A model generated the notes under the pieces. That model was not told where the DNA came from and made no database searches. It saw only the letters and a list, made by a program, of their open reading frames with translations. Positions 58,127-64,000 of a DNA stretch of 64,000 nucleotides are shown piece by piece (the stretch's first letter is position 1; each line of letters begins with the position of its first letter). Origin of the DNA: Pseudomonas cichorii (lineage in GTDB: Bacteria > Pseudomonadota > Gammaproteobacteria > Pseudomonadales > Pseudomonadaceae); the NCBI RefSeq assembly GCF_018343775.1, contig NZ_CP074349.1, positions 3,586,001 to 3,650,000 of the forward strand. Reading direction: 5' to 3'. The translations under genes and the position numbers were made by a program.

Positions 58127-58425
58127 CGAGGAAAACCACACTGCCAAATCAGGATTAAAAGAGAGGATTCCCGAGGGTCTGGGAAACAATGCCTACCCTT
58201 TTAAGGCTGGCAATAGGCGCCAGGTTTCCTTGTGGGAAACGGACGACGCGAAAAGGTTGCTAGCCTAACGAAATGGGCAATAAAACGCACTAGAAAAGAG
58301 CGCAGGAGCGACGAGCCGCACTCGAATGTAGCGATTTACGACTCATTCGTGCATGAAACTCGCGAAAATGCCGATACACCCAAAAGGCATGCGTCGCCTG
58401 GAATATGAAGTGACGACCCAGACGC
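58127..58425. other. brnQ leader and promoter region
   Basis: About 300 bases. Hairpins at 58207-58223 (CTGGC/GCCAG) and 58224-58240 (GTTTCC/GGAAAC) abut in the brnQ leader, and TGGGAAAC recurs at 58180-58187. From 58245 to 58425 nothing specific was seen. Confidence 0.45.
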
Positions 58426-58453
58426 ACAAAGGCCACCCGAAGGTGGCCTTTGT
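58426..58453 (-). terminator. sucCD terminator
   Basis: AAAGGCCACC-TTCG-GGTGGCCTTT is a perfect stem with a tetraloop just after sucD on the minus strand. Confidence 0.88.
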
Positions 58454-58479
58454 TGAAGCATCAATCCGTCAGCCGAAGC

Positions 58480-59364
58480 TTACTTCTTGACTTCCCAACC
58501 AGTCAGCTCAGCCAGGGCTTTGCCGATGTCTGCCAGGGAACGCACGGTTTTCACGCCAGCGTCTTGCAGTGCAGCGAATTTCTCGTCTGCAGTACCTTTA
58601 CCGCCGGAGATGATTGCACCTGCGTGGCCCATGCGCTTGCCCGGAGGAGCAGTCACACCAGCGATGTAGGAAACAACCGGCTTGGTCACGTTTGCCTTGA
58701 TGTAGGCAGCCGCTTCTTCTTCAGCCGAACCGCCGATCTCACCGATCATGACGATCGCTTCGGTCTTCGGGTCTTCCTGGAACAGTTTCAGGATGTCGAT
58801 GAAGTTGGAGCCCGGGATCGGGTCACCACCGATACCGACGCAGGTGGACTGACCGAAACCGGCGTCAGTGGTCTGCTTCACAGCTTCGTAGGTCAGGGTG
58901 CCGGAACGCGACACGATACCGACCTTGCCTGGCAAGTGAATGTGACCTGGCATGATGCCGATCTTGCACTCGCCCGGAGTGATGACGCCTGGGCAGTTAG
59001 GGCCGATCAGGACTACACCCAGCTCGTCGCACTTGACCTTGGCTTCCAGCATGTCGATGGTAGGAATGCCTTCGGTGATGCAGACGATCAGCTTGATACC
59101 GCCGAAAGCTGCTTCAAGGATGGAGTCCTTGCAGAAAGGAGCCGGAACGTAGATGACCGATGCGTCAGCGCCAGTAGCCGCTACAGCTTCTTTCACAGTG
59201 TTGAACACTGGCAGGTTCAGGTGAGTAGTGCCACCCTTGCCTGGAGTCACGCCGCCAACCATTTTGGTGCCGTAGGCAATGGCTTGTTCGGAGTGGAAGG
59301 TACCTTGCGAACCAGTGAAACCCTGGCAGATAACCTTGGTGTCTTTATTGATCAGAACGCTCAT
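58480..59364 (-). CDS. sucD: SucD, succinyl-CoA synthetase alpha subunit
   Basis: This 294-residue subunit contains the CoA-binding Rossmann fold with [10 protein letters not shown] (residues 16-25) and the phosphorylated active-site His247 in [11 protein letters not shown]. With SucC it converts succinyl-CoA to succinate with nucleotide triphosphate formation in the TCA cycle. Its start overlaps the sucC stop codon by one base (TAATG), so they are coupled. Confidence 0.96.
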   Translation of the reverse strand: MSVLINKDTKVICQGFTGSQGTFHSEQAIAYGTKMVGGVTPGKGGTTHLNLPVFNTVKEAVAATGADASVIYVPAPFCKDSILEAAFGGIKLIVCITEGIPTIDMLEAKVKCDELGVVLIGPNCPGVITPGECKIGIMPGHIHLPGKVGIVSRSGTLTYEAVKQTTDAGFGQSTCVGIGGDPIPGSNFIDILKLFQEDPKTEAIVMIGEIGGSAEEEAAAYIKANVTKPVVSYIAGVTAPPGKRMGHAGAIISGGKGTADEKFAALQDAGVKTVRSLADIGKALAELTGWEVKK

Positions 59365-60530
59365 TACTTGCCCTCCGCAGCTTTGACAACTTGTTGAGCA
59401 GCGTCGGTCAGGCTGGTAGCCGCGATGATGTTCAAACCGCTTTCTGCCAGTACTTTAGCGCCCAGCTCAGCGTTGTTGCCTTCAAGGCGAACAACAACCG
59501 GGATTTTAACGCCGACTTCTTTCACTGCACCGATGATGCCTTCGGCAATCATGTCGCAACGAACGATGCCGCCGAAGATGTTGACCAGTACTGCTGCGAC
59601 ATTGGTGTCGGACAGAATGATCTTGAACGCTTCGGTAACGCGCTCTTTGGTAGCACCGCCACCCACGTCAAGGAAGTTGGCTGGCTTGCCGCCATGCAGG
59701 TTGACGATGTCCATGGTACCCATGGCCAGACCGGCACCGTTGACCATGCAGCCGATGTTACCTTCCAGCGCTACGTAGTTCAGTTCGAACTTGGCAGCGT
59801 GAGCTTCGCGCGGATCATCCTGGGATGGATCGTGGAAAGCCTTCAGCTTTGGCTGACGGTACATGGCGTTGGCATCGATGTTGATCTTGGCGTCCAGGCA
59901 GTGCAGATCGCCGTCAGCCTTGATTACCAGCGGGTTAACTTCCAGCAGGGCCAGATCGTGGTCCTGGAACAGTTTGGCCAGACCGATGAAGATCTTGGCG
60001 AACTGGGCAACCTGCTTGCCTTCCAGACCCAGCTGGAAAGCCAGCTCGCGACCCTGGAATGGCTGAGCGCCAACCAGTGGATCGATGGTGGCCTTGAGAA
60101 TCTTTTCAGGAGTGTCGTGAGCGATCTTCTCGATGTCCACGCCACCTTCGGTGGAAGCCATGAACACGATACGACGGCTGGAACGATCGACTACAGCGCC
60201 CAGGTACAGCTCTTTGGCGATGTCAGTGCAGGATTCAACCAGGATCTTGGTCACTGGCTGACCGTTGGCGTCGGTCTGGTAAGTCACCAGACGCTTGCCC
60301 AGCCATTGCTGTGCGAAAGCTGCTGCGTCTTCTTTGCTGCGAACCAGCTTGACGCCGCCCGCTTTACCGCGACCACCAGCGTGAACCTGGGCCTTGACGA
60401 CCCACTCGGTACCACCAATCTTGTCGCAAGCTTCTGCTGCTGCTTCGGGGGTGTCGACTGCGTAGCCTTTGGATACTGGCAGGCCGTATTCAGCGAACAG
60501 CTGCTTACCCTGATACTCGTGAAGATTCAT
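59364..60530 (-). CDS. sucC: SucC, succinyl-CoA synthetase beta subunit
   Basis: This 388-residue ATP-grasp subunit begins [19 protein letters not shown] and shows [18 protein letters not shown] (residues about 46-63), metal-binding LEVNPLVIK near 200 and the [15 protein letters not shown]-terminal motif. Substrate nucleotide specificity is not evident. It follows lpdG on the same strand with a spacer of about 210 bp and precedes sucD in a coupled pair. Confidence 0.96.
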   Translation of the reverse strand: MNLHEYQGKQLFAEYGLPVSKGYAVDTPEAAAEACDKIGGTEWVVKAQVHAGGRGKAGGVKLVRSKEDAAAFAQQWLGKRLVTYQTDANGQPVTKILVESCTDIAKELYLGAVVDRSSRRIVFMASTEGGVDIEKIAHDTPEKILKATIDPLVGAQPFQGRELAFQLGLEGKQVAQFAKIFIGLAKLFQDHDLALLEVNPLVIKADGDLHCLDAKINIDANAMYRQPKLKAFHDPSQDDPREAHAAKFELNYVALEGNIGCMVNGAGLAMGTMDIVNLHGGKPANFLDVGGGATKERVTEAFKIILSDTNVAAVLVNIFGGIVRCDMIAEGIIGAVKEVGVKIPVVVRLEGNNAELGAKVLAESGLNIIAATSLTDAAQQVVKAAEGK

Positions 60531-60701
60531 GCTTATTACCGTCTTCGTTTAGGTACTGCGCATTCGGTGCTGCACATTCATTGTGCCGCACCACCTGTGA
60601 CCGCTACTCCTGGAAGGCTCCAGGGTGTCATTCAACACACCTGAAGCCGCCTGAGAGGTCGAGTCCGGCGGACTTTCCGCGGTGAGTCTTGCTCGCAAGG
60701 C

Positions 60702-60728
60702 TCACGACGGGCAGTCCGTCGTGGTTTC
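60702..60728 (-). terminator. Hairpin after lpdG
   Basis: On the minus strand CCACGACGGA-CTG-CCCGTCGTG forms a stem a few bases past the lpdG stop. There is no T-run, so it may only attenuate or stabilise the transcript; readthrough into sucCD is likely. Confidence 0.5.
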
Positions 60729-60738
60729 TCTTGTTGTC

Positions 60739-62330
<1,592 letters not shown>

Positions 62331-62344
62331 CCGGAGCTGCTCCA

Positions 62345-63571
62345 TCAGATATCCAGCAGCAGACGAGCCGGATCTTCCAGCAGGTTCTTGATGGTAACGA
62401 GGAAGGTTACCGCTTCTTTACCGTCGATCAAACGGTGATCGTACGACAGAGCCAGATACATCATCGGACGAATCACAACCTGACCATTGACCGCCATAGG
62501 ACGCTGCAGAATGTTGTGCATGCCCAGAATCGCGGCTTGTGGCGGGTTGACGATCGGAGTCGACATCATCGAACCGAAGGTACCACCGTTGGTGATGGTG
62601 AAGGTACCGCCTGTCATCTCGTCCAGGGACAGTTTGCCGTCACGAGCCTTCTTGCCGAAGGTGGCGATGCCGCCTTCGATTTCAGCCAGGCTCATCAGCT
62701 CGGCGTTACGCAGAACCGGTACGACCAGACCACGATCGCTGGAAACGGCAACACCGATGTCGGAGTAACCGTGGTAAACGATGTCGTTGCCATCGATCGA
62801 AGCGTTGACTGCCGGGAAACGCTTCAGCGCTTCGGTAGCGGCCTTGACGAAGAACGACATGAAGCCCAGGCGCACGCCATTGTGGGACTTCTCGAACAGG
62901 TCCTTGTACTTGGAGCGCAGAGCCATGACTTCGGTCATGTCCACTTCGTTGAACGTGGTCAGCATCGCCATGTTCGACTGGGCTTCGACCAGACGCTTGG
63001 CAACGGTGGCACGTACGCGAGTCATCGGTACACGCTTCTCGACGCGGTCGCCAGCAGCCAGCACAGGAGCAGCAGCGGCTGCAGCAGGCTTGGCAGCAGG
63101 AGCTGCGGCCGGTGCGGATTTCTTGGCTTCAACAGCGGCAACCACGTCTTCCTTGGTTACGCGACCGTCCTTGCCAGTGCCTTTGACGCTGGCCAGATTG
63201 ATGCCGTTTTCTTCAGCCAGCTTGCGAGCGGCAGGCGCTGCAATTGCATCTTCGTCAGCAGCCGATGCAGCGGCCTGGGCCGGTGCAGCAGCAGGAGCCG
63301 CGGCGGCAGGCGCAGGAGCAGCCGATGCGGTAGCACCGGCATCCAGGGTTGCAATCACTTCGTTGGACAGGACGATGTCGCCCTCGCCTTTCACGATCGA
63401 TGCCAGCACGCCGTCTGCTTCGGCCAGGACTTCAAGTACAACCTTGTCAGTCTCGATATCGACCAGCAGCTCGTCACGTTTTACCGCTTCGCCCGGTTGC
63501 TTGTGCCACTTGGAAATGGTGCCGTCGGCAACGGATTCCGGGAAAGAGGGGGCTTTGATCTCGATAGCCAT
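62345..63571 (-). CDS. sucB: SucB, dihydrolipoamide succinyltransferase (E2o)
   Basis: This 408-residue protein has an N-terminal lipoyl domain with lipoylated Lys43 in ETDKVVLEV, a long Ala/Pro-rich linker, a peripheral subunit-binding domain (residues about 110-145) and a catalytic domain with SYDHRLIDG near 378. It forms the core of the 2-oxoglutarate dehydrogenase complex, passing succinyl groups to CoA. The ATG at 63571 ([10 protein letters not shown]) is the true start; upstream frame is not supported. Confidence 0.97.
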   Translation of the reverse strand: MAIEIKAPSFPESVADGTISKWHKQPGEAVKRDELLVDIETDKVVLEVLAEADGVLASIVKGEGDIVLSNEVIATLDAGATASAAPAPAAAAPAAAPAQAAASAADEDAIAAPAARKLAEENGINLASVKGTGKDGRVTKEDVVAAVEAKKSAPAAAPAAKPAAAAAAPVLAAGDRVEKRVPMTRVRATVAKRLVEAQSNMAMLTTFNEVDMTEVMALRSKYKDLFEKSHNGVRLGFMSFFVKAATEALKRFPAVNASIDGNDIVYHGYSDIGVAVSSDRGLVVPVLRNAELMSLAEIEGGIATFGKKARDGKLSLDEMTGGTFTITNGGTFGSMMSTPIVNPPQAAILGMHNILQRPMAVNGQVVIRPMMYLALSYDHRLIDGKEAVTFLVTIKNLLEDPARLLLDI

Positions 63572-63612
63572 TATCTGTAATTCCTTAATTCGGTTTCTAA
63601 TGCTCGAAGGCG

Positions 63613-64000
63613 TTAAACAGTGAAGGCATCTTGCAGGAGTTTTTCCTGCTGCTCGGCATGCATCGAAGCATAACCACAAGCTGGCGCTGCAGAAGCATCA
63701 CGACCGGCATACTCGAGAACGAGGCTGCGGTTATGGTTGCTCATGCTGCGACGCAAGTGGTGCTGACTGCTGTACCAGGCACCCTGGTTCATCGGCTCTT
63801 CCTGACACCACACTACGTTCTGCAGGTTGGTGTAAGGCGCGATCGCTTCCATGAGATCGTCTTCAGGGAACGGATACAGCTGTTCGATACGTACGATTGC
63901 GATGTCTTCTCGGCCTTCGGCACGGCGTTTTTCCAGCAGGTCGTAGTAGACCTTGCCGCCACACAGAACCAGACGGGTCACTTTGGCCGGATCGAGCGCA
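63613..64000 (-). CDS. sucA: SucA, 2-oxoglutarate dehydrogenase E1, C-terminal part (partial)
   Basis: The last 128 or so codons of the E1 enzyme run to the window edge without a start codon. Typical E1o C-terminal motifs are seen: [26 protein letters not shown] and [13 protein letters not shown], ending in [18 protein letters not shown]. It is the thiamine-diphosphate-dependent first component of the complex, located upstream of sucB in the usual sdhCDAB-sucABlpdG-sucCD order. Confidence 0.96.
   Translation of the reverse strand, partial: ALDPAKVTRLVLCGGKVYYDLLEKRRAEGREDIAIVRIEQLYPFPEDDLMEAIAPYTNLQNVVWCQEEPMNQGAWYSSQHHLRRSMSNHNRSLVLEYAGRDASAAPACGYASMHAEQQEKLLQDAFTV

Overview
This is a chromosomal stretch of a Pseudomonas, most likely from the syringae/fluorescens side of the genus. 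The evidence is an OprI-type murein lipoprotein, an iron-sulfur CysH, the gene orders thrH-cysH-cysB, kdpFABCDE, hybrid kinase-fabA-fabB and sucA-sucB-lpdG-sucC-sucD, and many copies of a Pseudomonas-type REP palindrome (core GAATTCATTCGCG). An EF-hand protein of the XopAW type points to the plant-associated P. syringae complex; that is an inference. No rRNA, tRNA, CRISPR array, integrase or transposase was seen.

Layout. 1-6.9 kb: phosphoserine/homoserine phosphatase-like ThrH, sulfate assimilation (cysH, cysB), a universal stress protein, a 5'-nucleotidase, a ketopantoate reductase-like enzyme, DAHP synthase and a small GNAT. 7.0-9.2 kb: oprI with a long promoter region, an L,D-transpeptidase and a small Cys-containing protein. 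9.3-11.3 kb: an accessory module of a PAAR-type VI effector with a type-44 toxin domain and an overlapping membrane-anchored candidate immunity gene, flanked by 23-bp direct repeats of the end of tesA. 11.3-30.9 kb: tesA, the YbbA/YbbP exporter, greB, two chemoreceptors, DoxX, an MltF-like lytic transglycosylase, tatD, several small proteins, the moxR-DUF58-tgpA operon and a patatin-like lipase. 31-39 kb: the complete kdpFABCDE potassium uptake operon and its sensor/regulator, with kdpF (29 aa) found by hand. 39.3-41.9 kb: an OmpR/EnvZ-like pair and the four-EF-hand protein. 41.9-48.2 kb: a leftward run of envelope, hydrolase and lipid genes ending with gpsA. 48.5-52.4 kb: an orphan hybrid kinase followed by fabA-fabB. 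52.4-58.1 kb: pirin, dienelactone hydrolase, htpG, a small lipoprotein and brnQ. 58.5-64 kb: the TCA segment sucD-sucC-lpdG-sucB and the 3' end of sucA.

Most of the window is core metabolism and envelope housekeeping. The most unusual parts are the effector-immunity module at the tesA 3' end, the EF-hand candidate effector, and several non-coding signals: a heat-shock promoter before htpG, an AlgU-type promoter before a small lipoprotein, mutually exclusive hairpins in the fabA leader, paired hairpins in the brnQ leader, and a palindrome over the oprI promoter. All positions and motif matches were read by eye; family names come from recognition of motifs and gene order, without database searches.
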